Positions 1 through 6,394 are shown, counted from the stretch's first letter. The stretch: 7,641 nucleotides of DNA from Rhodospirillales bacterium (GCA_016776705.1 JADHSW010000146.1:1-7641); one strand, 5' to 3'. Notes: generated by a model not told the origin, from the letters alone. A program made the numbers and translations.

Positions 1-206
1 CCATGATCGACGACAAATTCGACTTCGGTTTCGCCGTCGAATGGATGCAGAAAGACCTCGGCATCGCCCTGACCGAAGCCCGCAACAACGGCGCGCTTCT
101 ACCCGCGACAGGCGTGGTGGATCAGTTCTATGCCCAGGTGGCAGCCATGGGCGGAAAGCGTTGGGATACTTCGAGCCTGATCCGGTTGCTGACCCGCAAG
201 AGCTGA
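1..206 (+). CDS. 3-hydroxyisobutyrate dehydrogenase-family oxidoreductase, C-terminal end (5' partial)
   Basis: This is the last 67 or so codons of a gene that begins outside the window; the frame is open to the left edge, so the ATG at base 3 need not be a start. The piece matches the helical C-terminal domain of beta-hydroxyacid dehydrogenases (3-hydroxyisobutyrate dehydrogenase, tartronate semialdehyde reductase). What shows this is a phenylalanine-rich FGFAVEWMQKDLGIAL segment, in which the lysine of MxKDL is a family landmark, then an LPATG..VDQFY segment and a closing D(T)SSLIRLL motif. The family uses NAD(P) to oxidise a beta-hydroxyacid or reduce its semialdehyde in the cytoplasm. The Rossmann domain and catalytic lysine are not in view, so the substrate cannot be inferred. 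It has no evident link to the polysaccharide genes and may mark the edge of that locus. The stop is TGA at 204-206. Confidence 0.8.
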   Translation, partial: MIDDKFDFGFAVEWMQKDLGIALTEARNNGALLPATGVVDQFYAQVAAMGGKRWDTSSLIRLLTRKS

Positions 207-237
207 GAAGGGTGAAGGGAGCCGGGATGAATCAAGC

Positions 238-453
238 ATGAGCAAAAGCGTTTCCCGCGCCATTCTCGGCCTTACCAAACTTCTGACGCTTCCACTCAAT
301 CAGCGACGTAAGTGGCTGACCAAGGCCAGGGCCATTGAGGGCTTTTATCAGGACATTCCGGTGGAAACGGACCGTGGAACCTTTCAAAGATTTAGGTCAT
401 TTGAAAATGTCTTGCCGCAAAAAGGGGGCGTTAAGGAATACGCCTCATCATGA
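238..453 (+). CDS. 71-aa ORF, possible N-terminal remnant of an FkbM-type methyltransferase
   Basis: The ORF has an ATG start and is basic at its N-terminus. Its middle reads RAIEGFYQDIPVETDRGTF, which resembles the stretch that precedes the SAM-binding domain in alphaproteobacterial FkbM methyltransferases (family pattern roughly FYxxxPVETxRGT). The SAM-binding DxGAxxG motif that should follow is absent. After about residue 52 the similarity fades into a tail that ends at TGA 451-453, inside the start of the next gene (ATGA at 450-453). A degraded FkbM C-terminal half lies on the same strand at about 2888-3141, so this may be the front end of one disrupted gene. It could also be a genuine small protein, or survive because its translation feeds the downstream start. 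No close Shine-Dalgarno precedes 238; the purine-rich AAGGGAG at 215-221 is better placed for an ATG at 227. The reading frame is supported, but the function is not established. Confidence 0.45.
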   Translation: MSKSVSRAILGLTKLLTLPLNQRRKWLTKARAIEGFYQDIPVETDRGTFQRFRSFENVLPQKGGVKEYASS

Positions 454-1487
454 TCAATCCCTTTAAATTCCTTGGCTTGGCGTTTCTATTCATGGCGGGC
501 ATTTATACAATCGCCACGTACGTACCAGGTGAGGACCCTTTCTCGAACCAGCCGAGCCACCAACTTGTCTCACTAGACGGACTGCCCCTGCCGGTCTTCG
601 CGGAATTAAAATTTCGCCATGTCGCACGTCAATTCCGTTACGACGTTGGCCTGTTCGGTAACAGCCGAAGCCTCGATATTGGAACGCGTCACCTGTCTTT
701 GGGGCAATGCCGGTTCTTCAATTTCTCGGTTGGGAGTGAGTCATTCAGGTTCACCGTTGCGAATTTGGAACGCCTGAAGAAAATCGGCAAAGCCCCGAAA
801 CTCGCACTTATCAGCATCGATAATTTCGAGCTCCAACGCTACAACAATCCCATATCGCTGTTCGCTTCTATCCGCTGGAAAAAAGCCATCGCCGATATTA
901 TGGCGGGGCTGACGCGGGCTGATATTGGCTTTAAGGATTTTATACGAATGGGTTGGCGACACGTTTGGATCGAGGTTAAGAGATTCGAAATGACCTTCAA
1001 TCCTGAAACCTTCTATACCGGTATCGTTAATTTATTCTCTGATGGCAATTACTTTCAATGGGTCTCTCCCACCGCAGTGGGATACCATTTGGACGGGAGC
1101 CGGAATTCTCCGGAACCAGTGAAAAAGATGGCTTTCAAGAACTTGTTGAAACCAACATCACACCAAATCAAGAGTGGGTATTTTAAATTTGATCTTGAAA
1201 GGCTTGCCCGATTGCAGAAGTACGGAATCCAAGTAGTGATTTACGAATCGTCTCTAGAGCCGAAAAGCGCGGCCGCCTTCCACAAGCGGCCTTCGTCCCA
1301 AGCATCCGGCTCGCGGAGAGTTTTCAATAGTGCCTGTGCCAAATTGGGCCTCAAATGCTACGTCGCGCCCCAGGGGCTGGATGGGGATGAGGGCTTATGG
1401 ACCGACCACTCCCACCCTCCGGCAAAATTGGTTGGCAACTATTTGAACAAACTACTTTCCGAAAACCAATTAGCCTGTCTCAGATGA
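450..1487 (+). CDS. Membrane-anchored SGNH/DltD-like protein, partner of MBOAT acyltransferase
   Basis: This 345-aa protein has a hydrophobic N-terminal segment (about residues 5-24) that should act as an uncleaved signal anchor, leaving the body in the periplasm. The fold is suggested by SGNH-type motifs. GNSRS at 70-74 gives a candidate nucleophile Ser72, NFSVGS at 91-96 supplies a candidate block II glycine, and WTDHSHP at 317-323 gives a DxxH pair, Asp319 and His322. This arrangement is found in DltD, AlgJ/AlgX-like and similar proteins that work with MBOAT acyltransferases to transfer acyl (often acetyl) groups to exported glycans. The next gene is an MBOAT protein and its start overlaps this stop (ATGA at 1484-1487), which fits a two-protein acylation module. 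The start at 450 overlaps the stop of the preceding ORF; a purine-rich AAGGA lies at 433-437, rather far upstream, so coupling probably helps. Overall similarity to characterised members is low by eye, so the exact acceptor is unknown. Confidence 0.72.
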   Translation: MINPFKFLGLAFLFMAGIYTIATYVPGEDPFSNQPSHQLVSLDGLPLPVFAELKFRHVARQFRYDVGLFGNSRSLDIGTRHLSLGQCRFFNFSVGSESFRFTVANLERLKKIGKAPKLALISIDNFELQRYNNPISLFASIRWKKAIADIMAGLTRADIGFKDFIRMGWRHVWIEVKRFEMTFNPETFYTGIVNLFSDGNYFQWVSPTAVGYHLDGSRNSPEPVKKMAFKNLLKPTSHQIKSGYFKFDLERLARLQKYGIQVVIYESSLEPKSAAAFHKRPSSQASGSRRVFNSACAKLGLKCYVAPQGLDGDEGLWTDHSHPPAKLVGNYLNKLLSENQLACLR

Positions 1488-2857
1488 TATTCAATCAGCA
1501 CGCCTTTATCTTCGTATTTCTTCCCATAGTCCTAGCAGCTTTCTACTTTCCGCCATTCCGCCGGTTGCGGGTTTATCTGCTGGTCGGAGCTTCCTTTATT
1601 TTCTATGGGCTTTCCGGCGTAGAGCATGCCATTACACTCGCCGCCGGAATTGTATGGGTTTATCTGACAGCCCGTTCTCCTGCCATCGTGGGGAGCAAAA
1701 GGCGCCTTATATTGGCTATCGTGCCGCCTTTGCTGGCCCTATTTTATTACAAATATCTCGGTTTCTTCATCGAGAGCGTTCTTGGGTTGGAGGCAGGACA
1801 GGAGAGCGAGGTCTTCAACCTGTTTCAAGATATAATCCTCCCTGCGGGGATCTCTTTTTTCACCTTCCAGCTGGTTTCGTTTGCGATAGATCGGTTTCGC
1901 GGTGACTTGCCAGAGCCTCCCGATTTCGGCCGTTTCGCTCTCTACATAAGTTTTTTTCCACAGCTAGTGGCGGGGCCAATCCTTCGCTATCGGCAAGTGA
2001 CAGGTGCGTTAGGCCGCTTGACCAGGTTTCGCCTCAGTTCTGAGGCCGCATCGGCCGCCATAGGATACCTCTGCCTGGGTCTGGCTGCGAAGGTGCTGAT
2101 TGCGGATACTCTCGGTGCTTATCAGTCCGCGTATGTGATCGCACCCGGATCTTTGTCCATCTTTAGCGCGCTTTACGTCCTTTTCGCTTACAGTTTCCAA
2201 ATTTATTTCGATTTCTACGGATATTCTCTCATCGCCATAGGGCTCGGCCGGCTTTTCGGGTTCGAATTTCCCATGAATTTCAAACGTCCCTATGAAGCGT
2301 TGAACCCACGTGATTTCTGGCGGCGTTGGCACATCACCTTGTCGTACTGGATCAGAGATTATTTGTACCTGCCACTGGACGGCAATCAGAGGTACACCCG
2401 CAATATTTTGATCGTGTTCGGCATATGCGGCCTGTGGCACGGCGCTGGTTGGACCTTCGTGATTTGGGGGCTTTTTCATGGGGGGCTCGTCATAGCTTAT
2501 CATTTTGGAAGAGGCCCCTGGGACACCCTGCCATATATCTTGCAACGGGGTTTAACCTTCGGACTCGTTTCTCTTGGCTGGATATTATTCATTTTCGATT
2601 TTTCTGGTATCCAAGCCTTCCTTTGGAGCCTCATCGGCCAGTCGGAAGTCGGGGTTCCCAATCCAAGCTTAGAAGCCTGGCTGGGATTGTTGGTCGCGGC
2701 CTTGATATGCTTTGGCGTAAACTTCGAAAAAACAGCTGAAAACTTGACCCGTCACACAGTCACGGCGAATGTCAGAACAACCATGTTCGCGATTTTATTT
2801 GTCGTAACCCTCTTATTTGTCGATCGATCGCAGACGTTTATCTACTTTCGATTTTAA
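1484..2857 (+). CDS. MBOAT-family O-acyltransferase (AlgI-like)
   Basis: This is a 457-aa polytopic inner-membrane protein of the membrane-bound O-acyltransferase family, which moves acyl groups, usually acetyl, across or along the membrane to surface polysaccharides. Diagnostic stretches are the N-terminal FNQHAFIFVFLPIV, the FFPQLVAGPI segment (157-166), NPRDFWRRWHITLSYWIRDY (274-293), GLWHGAGWTFVIWG (316-329) with the expected catalytic His319, and the typical C-terminal FIYFRF. Length is normal for AlgI-like members, so the gene looks complete. An in-frame ATG exists at 1397, but the ATG at 1484 is preferred because it gives the usual family N-terminus and overlaps the upstream stop as ATGA; no good Shine-Dalgarno is visible, consistent with translational coupling. 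The loop after the RWH motif reads PLDGN where the family usually has PLGGN. The acyl donor and acceptor cannot be read from sequence; O-acetylation of the glycan encoded nearby is an inference. Confidence 0.92.
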   Translation: MIFNQHAFIFVFLPIVLAAFYFPPFRRLRVYLLVGASFIFYGLSGVEHAITLAAGIVWVYLTARSPAIVGSKRRLILAIVPPLLALFYYKYLGFFIESVLGLEAGQESEVFNLFQDIILPAGISFFTFQLVSFAIDRFRGDLPEPPDFGRFALYISFFPQLVAGPILRYRQVTGALGRLTRFRLSSEAASAAIGYLCLGLAAKVLIADTLGAYQSAYVIAPGSLSIFSALYVLFAYSFQIYFDFYGYSLIAIGLGRLFGFEFPMNFKRPYEALNPRDFWRRWHITLSYWIRDYLYLPLDGNQRYTRNILIVFGICGLWHGAGWTFVIWGLFHGGLVIAYHFGRGPWDTLPYILQRGLTFGLVSLGWILFIFDFSGIQAFLWSLIGQSEVGVPNPSLEAWLGLLVAALICFGVNFEKTAENLTRHTVTANVRTTMFAILFVVTLLFVDRSQTFIYFRF

Positions 2858-2887
2858 ATTGCGCCTAATTAAGATTGCCATTTAAAT

Positions 2888-3141
2888 CACCCCTTATTCG
2901 CCTTTGAGGACGACACCAACGTCCACGACGAGGCTATCGGCCCAGGCCTGCATCGGGCTCAGCATCGACGAATTCATCCGTTTGTTTGAGCCTGCCCTGC
3001 CGAGCCATGTCAAAATCGATGTGGGCAGCACGGAATCCCTGATCATTGAAGGCGGGAAGGGCCTTTTGGGCAGCGACGGGGTACAGGGCACAACCGATGC
3101 TTTTCGAAGAACAACGGAATCTGGAATTCCGCAAAAATTAA
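2888..3141 (+). pseudogene. Degraded FkbM-family methyltransferase, C-terminal fragment
   Basis: Three reading frames on the plus strand together spell the C-terminal half of an FkbM methyltransferase. The first piece, about 2897-2945, reads FEDDTNVHDEAIG. The second, about 2938-3105, carries IGLSIDEFIRLF, then PSHVKIDVGSTESLIIEGG, which lines up with FIKIDVESHEAAVIQGG of the intact FkbM gene in this window. The third, from about 3103, reads FEEQRNLEFRK and stops at TAA 3139-3141. Frame changes are needed near 2945 and near 3105; dropping one C at 3105 restores DAFEEQRNLEFRK. No start, no SAM-binding motif and no normal C-terminal tail are present, so it cannot encode a working enzyme. Minus-strand ORFs over the same bases show no recognisable family. 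The fragment ends against the convergent SDR gene and begins just after the MBOAT gene. Confidence 0.72.
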
Positions 3142-4085
3142 AACGTCTGGCGGCAAAATTTGAGGGTGGCGTCGATTTCGTCATCAAGATTGCCGCCCGG
3201 CGTAAAGCCGGTGCCGAGCAGGCGGTCGATACGGTAATCCAGCCGGAGGGCTTTTTCGCCGGAGTCCGCTTCCTTGCGGCGAATGTTGGGACGACTCCCG
3301 AACATCGCCGCGGTTCGCCCGGCGATCCGTTCCGCCATATCCAGGATGGTCATGCTTCCGCCGCCAATATTGAACACACGGTCCGCCACGGCGTCTCCGT
3401 CAAGGGATTGGAAATGTTCGATGGCGCGGCAAACGTCCTTCAGGGCCACGAAGTCTCGAACGTCCAGTCCGTCACCACGAAGCACCAGATCGTTGCCCGT
3501 CGCCGCCCGTCTGCAAAGATCGTTGGCCGCCAGCAGCCAGCAATCGGCTTCCTTGTCCGCGGGGACACCGACCGCGTTGGACAGACGGAGAACGATACCC
3601 ATTGGGCCATTCCCGCCCAGGACAATGTCCTCGGCGGCGAGATGGGTTTCGGCATACACGTGCGCTGGGCGGGGAGGAGTATTTTCGTCCAGGACACCTT
3701 CAAGCGGGGCACCATAGACATGGGCCGTCGATACATAAATAAACCGTCCCACGCCCGCCCTTGCAGCGGCATCGAACAGGTTTTCGGTGCCTGTGACATT
3801 GACGCGCACAGCCAGTTCCGGGTCGTTGGCGCACTGTGCGGCATTCAGCGCCGCCAAATGAACGACGGTATCAACCCCCAGGCAAAGGGCGCTGAAGTCC
3901 TTTTCGGCGGCAAAATCGGCGCCGGCCACCTCCATCCCCGCAGCCCAGGGCGGAACGGCTTCGGAATTTCGGCGGGTGGTCAGACGGAGTTCAAATTCCG
4001 GGTCGTGGCCCTGTTCGGAAAGATGGAGGGCAATCCGTCCACCCAGATAGCCCAATCCGCCGGTGACCAGGACGGTTTTGGTCAT
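3138..4085 (-). CDS. NAD(P)-dependent SDR sugar epimerase/dehydratase-family protein (putative CDP-4-keto-6-deoxyhexose reductase)
   Basis: This is a 315-aa extended short-chain dehydrogenase/reductase. The dinucleotide-binding motif GGLGYLG is at residues 9-15, VVHLAAL at 74-80, YVSTAHVYG at 117-125, and a substrate-side LRLSNAVGVP..... DCWLLAANDLC stretch follows at 167-191. By position it is the last enzyme of the CDP-sugar operon and may reduce or epimerise the 4-keto intermediate; the actual reaction is inference. The usual catalytic YxxxK is Tyr144-Ala-Glu-Thr-His148, with histidine in place of lysine; I recall related sequences from similar clusters that also have YxxTH, so this may be a subfamily trait rather than damage. 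The start at 4085 is chosen over an upstream in-frame ATG at 4100, because it overlaps the cupin stop as ATGA and begins MTKTVLVTGG, the normal SDR start. Confidence 0.85.
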   Translation of the reverse strand: MTKTVLVTGGLGYLGGRIALHLSEQGHDPEFELRLTTRRNSEAVPPWAAGMEVAGADFAAEKDFSALCLGVDTVVHLAALNAAQCANDPELAVRVNVTGTENLFDAAARAGVGRFIYVSTAHVYGAPLEGVLDENTPPRPAHVYAETHLAAEDIVLGGNGPMGIVLRLSNAVGVPADKEADCWLLAANDLCRRAATGNDLVLRGDGLDVRDFVALKDVCRAIEHFQSLDGDAVADRVFNIGGGSMTILDMAERIAGRTAAMFGSRPNIRRKEADSGEKALRLDYRIDRLLGTGFTPGGNLDDEIDATLKFCRQTF

Positions 4086-4528
4086 CCGTTTTCGGCCCAA
4101 TCGTAAGGAATAGAAGAATCCGAAAGGTCTTTTATTTCCGATTCATCCGGAACGTGTGAGATCGAAGCACAATTGGCAATAAGAACAGGAGCTTCGCCAT
4201 TGCGGGCAAACCCGTACCAGATCATTGTCGGCAGGGTCAGCAGGACGTAATTATCCTCACCCAGCGTCACGTCCTGGACCTCGCCCCGGGTGGGGCTGTC
4301 TTCGCGGTCGTCAAAGAGGACGAATTTGGCATTGCCCATGGGCACGGCAAAGTTCTGAACCATCCGTTTGTGTCGCTTCCAGCCTTTAACAACGCCAGGA
4401 TTGACGGTGGAAAAATAGACTTCGCCAAAATCCTCAAAGACATCCCACTCCCGCCGCAACATGTGCAGGACCATTCCACGCTCGTCTTCGAATCGATTCA
4501 GGGGCGTGATGACAACACCGTCAATCAC
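4082..4528 (-). CDS. RmlC-like cupin, dTDP-4-dehydrorhamnose 3,5-epimerase-family protein
   Basis: This is a small cupin of 148 aa if started at the GTG at 4528. Family signs are FEDERG (13-18), FGEVYFSTVNPGVVKGW (34-50), FDDREDSPTRGEVQ (72-85), LGEDNYVLLTLP (89-100), and a closing ANCASISHVPDES. Members act on nucleotide 4-keto-6-deoxyhexoses, as 3- and/or 5-epimerases or ketoisomerases. Here the likely substrate is CDP-4-keto-6-deoxyglucose made by the two enzymes just upstream. RmlC's general-base histidine (in RGLHxQ) appears to be replaced: the aligned stretch is GWKRHK (49-54), with Lys51 there and a histidine two residues on. The GTG start gives the normal MIDGV-type N-terminus and has GAGGA at 4541-4537 with 8-base spacing. 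ATGs at 4549 and 4543 would add 7 or 5 residues and lack a good ribosome site. It overlaps the dehydratase stop by 8 bases. Confidence 0.85.
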   Translation of the reverse strand: MIDGVVITPLNRFEDERGMVLHMLRREWDVFEDFGEVYFSTVNPGVVKGWKRHKRMVQNFAVPMGNAKFVLFDDREDSPTRGEVQDVTLGEDNYVLLTLPTMIWYGFARNGEAPVLIANCASISHVPDESEIKDLSDSSIPYDWAENG

Positions 4529-5597
4529 CGGCGCTGTCCTCATAGGCATGGATTTGCGCGCGGCTGACGTCCCAGGCGGTCTTGCCGCCGATCACCTTCT
4601 TGTACCAGTCGATACTTTCACCGATGGCGCGCTCGGAATGCCATTTCGGATGCCAATCCAATTCCAGCTTCACCTTGTCGATATTTAGCTGCAAAAGCCG
4701 GTGCTCAAACAAAGCGCCCTCTGGCCGATCCACTTCGACAGTGCCGCCGCCCCAGAGTTTCGCCGCCCGTTGTCCCAGGTCGCCCACGGTTAGGCCTGCG
4801 CCGACTTCGGGGCCAAAATTCCAGGAACCGCTGAAATCCTCAGGTTTGTCCGCCAGCGCGGCCGCCAACGTCAGGTAGCCATTCAACGGATCCAGGACAT
4901 GCTGCCAGGGCCGGGTAGCGTCCGGGTTACGCAGCTTGATTGGGTTTCCTGCCTCCAGGGCACGGATGCAGTCAGGGATGATGCGGTCCTCGGCCCAGTC
5001 GCCTCCGCCGATAACGTTTCCGGCGCGCACGCTGGCTGCGCCAAACGCTTCGCGGTCCTGAAAAAAAGAATGTTGATAAGCGGCGAAGGCCATCTCCGCG
5101 CCCGCCTTAGAGGCGCTGTAGGGATCATGTCCGCCAAGTTCGTCGTTTTCCCTATACCCCCAGACCCATTCTTTGTTCAGGTAACATTTATCGGACGTGA
5201 CGAAGATAAGAGCCCGAATATCGGCGTGGTTCCGGATTTCTTCAAGCACATTGGACGCGCCCAGAACGTTCGTGGAAAACGTCGTCAAGGGATCGTCATA
5301 AGACCGCCGGACAAGGGCTTGGGCCGCCAGATGAAAGACAAATTCCGGCTTCGCTTCGTCGAAAGCACGCCCAAGGGCTTCGGTGTCGCGAATATCTGCC
5401 TCAATATGGCGGATGTGCTTTTCCAGCCCAAGAAGTTCGAAATGGGAGCGCTCGTATTCCGGCGCCAATGCATAGCCGGTAACCTCCGCACCCAGTTCGT
5501 TGAGCCATAGCGCCAGCCATGATCCCTTGAATCCGGTGTGTCCGGTGACCAGAACCCGCCGCCCTTTGAAGCTATCCTGAAGTGAAGGCATGACCAT
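4521..5597 (-). CDS. rfbG: CDP-glucose 4,6-dehydratase
   Basis: This enzyme converts CDP-D-glucose to CDP-4-keto-6-deoxy-D-glucose with bound NAD+, the committed step for CDP-deoxysugars in the cytoplasm. The 358-aa product has FKGRRVLVTGHTGFKGSWL near its N-terminus, with the Rossmann motif TGHTGFKG at 18-25. FHLAAQALVRRSY follows, then the CDP-glucose dehydratase signature TSDKCY at 134-139, and the catalytic Tyr160-xxx-Lys164 in DPYSASKAGAE. Length and motif order are normal. The frame is open further upstream to an ATG at 5678, but that would bury the end of rfbF; the ATG at 5597 shares one base with the rfbF stop (TAATG) and gives MVMPSLQDSFKGRRV, as expected. A second ATG at 5591 is also possible. 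Tight overlap with rfbF upstream and the cupin downstream indicates one transcript. Confidence 0.95.
   Translation of the reverse strand: MVMPSLQDSFKGRRVLVTGHTGFKGSWLALWLNELGAEVTGYALAPEYERSHFELLGLEKHIRHIEADIRDTEALGRAFDEAKPEFVFHLAAQALVRRSYDDPLTTFSTNVLGASNVLEEIRNHADIRALIFVTSDKCYLNKEWVWGYRENDELGGHDPYSASKAGAEMAFAAYQHSFFQDREAFGAASVRAGNVIGGGDWAEDRIIPDCIRALEAGNPIKLRNPDATRPWQHVLDPLNGYLTLAAALADKPEDFSGSWNFGPEVGAGLTVGDLGQRAAKLWGGGTVEVDRPEGALFEHRLLQLNIDKVKLELDWHPKWHSERAIGESIDWYKKVIGGKTAWDVSRAQIHAYEDSAGD
4537..4541 (-). promoter_or_regulatory. Shine-Dalgarno (GAGGA) for the cupin gene
   Basis: GAGGA reads on the minus strand at 4541-4537, inside the end of the dehydratase gene, 8 bases before the GTG at 4528. 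It is the main reason for choosing the GTG start over the ATGs at 4549 and 4543. Confidence 0.5.
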
Positions 5598-6382
5598 TAT
5601 TCCTGAATTTTCCAGGGAGCCTGACCGCTGGCCCACAAATCGTTCAGCAGATGGTGATCCCGGGCCGTATCCATGCATTGCCAGAATTCATCGTGCTCAA
5701 AAACCATCATTTCACCGTCGGCAACCAGCTTGCGTATAGGGTCCTGTTCAAACACAAGGTCTTCACGATCATCCAGGACGTCGAACAGTTCCGGGCGGCA
5801 GACGAGGAACCCGCCGGATATCCGACCGCCCGTAGCCTGCGGCTTTTCATTGAATTCAACTATTTGGCCTTTATCGTCGCATTCAATTTCGCCAAATCGG
5901 CCGGGCGGGCGAACGCCTGTGACGGTCAAAATTTTGCCGTGGGACTCGTGGAAATCCTGAAGCGCGCCGAGGTCCAGGTCTGACAGTCCGTCGCCGTAGG
6001 TAAGCATGAAGTTTTCCTCGCCGGCCACGTATTGCTGGATGCGCTTGATCCGGGCACCGGTCTGGGCCGCGTCCCCCGTATCGGCGAGCGTTACCCGCCA
6101 ACCCTCCACGCCATTGGCATCATGAAACTCGATCTCTCTGTTTCTGCCGAGGTTGATGGTGAAATCGCCTGTAAAGGCTTCGAAATTCAGGAAGAAGTCC
6201 TTAATCACGTGGCCCAGATGCCCAAGGCACAGGACGAAATCCGTGTGCCCGGCAGCGGCATATGTCTTCATGATATGCCACAGGATCGGATACGGCCCTA
6301 TGGGGATCATCGGCTTGGGGATGTTATCGGAAACATCGCGAATTCGCGTTCCTTGTCCGCCGCAAAGTATGACTACCTTCAT
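5597..6382 (-). CDS. rfbF: Glucose-1-phosphate cytidylyltransferase
   Basis: This enzyme forms CDP-glucose and pyrophosphate from CTP and alpha-D-glucose-1-phosphate, the first step of CDP-deoxysugar synthesis. The 261-aa length matches the family (about 257). Residues 6-13 hold the nucleotide-binding LCGGQGTR, IPKPMIPIG (21-29) supplies the conserved lysine of the KPM motif, ILWHIMKTYAAAG follows, and TYGDGLSDLDL (128-138) contains the metal-binding aspartate Asp131. TGVRPPGRFGE and a GGFLVC segment complete the sugar-nucleotide fold. The start at 6382 has AAAGGA 6 bases upstream. The 119-base gap to the FkbM gene is the largest within this strand's gene block, so a promoter there is possible, although none is convincing by eye. 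Confidence 0.95.
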   Translation of the reverse strand: MKVVILCGGQGTRIRDVSDNIPKPMIPIGPYPILWHIMKTYAAAGHTDFVLCLGHLGHVIKDFFLNFEAFTGDFTINLGRNREIEFHDANGVEGWRVTLADTGDAAQTGARIKRIQQYVAGEENFMLTYGDGLSDLDLGALQDFHESHGKILTVTGVRPPGRFGEIECDDKGQIVEFNEKPQATGGRISGGFLVCRPELFDVLDDREDLVFEQDPIRKLVADGEMMVFEHDEFWQCMDTARDHHLLNDLWASGQAPWKIQE

Positions 6383-6388
6383 ATCGGT

Positions 6389-6394
6389 TCCTTT
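6389..6394 (-). promoter_or_regulatory. Shine-Dalgarno (AAAGGA) for rfbF
   Basis: On the minus strand AAAGGA occupies 6394-6389, six bases before the rfbF ATG at 6382. It is a strong site and fixes the start. It also suggests that rfbF initiates independently, unlike the overlapping genes after it. Confidence 0.6.

Noticed and set aside
1397..1483. Upstream ATG that would lengthen the MBOAT protein by 29 residues
   Set aside because: The extension overlaps the SGNH gene by about 90 bases and is unlike MBOAT N-termini. The ATG at 1484 matches the family and the ATGA overlap.
2009..2545. 178-codon minus-strand open frame inside the MBOAT gene
   Set aside because: It is a shadow of the MBOAT coding frame, with no recognisable motifs and no ribosome site.
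462..2860. TTTAAATT at 462-469 and again at 2853-2860, near both ends of the SGNH/MBOAT block
   Set aside because: An 8-base A/T-only match is likely by chance, and the first copy lies inside the coding sequence rather than at a border. It is not good evidence for a target-site duplication.
2894..3187. Minus-strand open frames after the SDR stop (97 and 66 codons)
   Set aside because: They show no recognisable family and no ribosome site. The opposite strand shows clear FkbM motifs over the same bases.
2904..4106. 400-codon plus-strand open frame over the SDR gene
   Set aside because: Beyond about 3105 it is the antisense of a clear SDR gene with intact motifs. Only its first part is meaningful, as the FkbM remnant.
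5598..5678. Upstream extension of the CDP-glucose dehydratase to 5678
   Set aside because: The extra 27 residues are read from inside rfbF and are foreign to the family. The start at 5597 overlaps the rfbF stop as TAATG.
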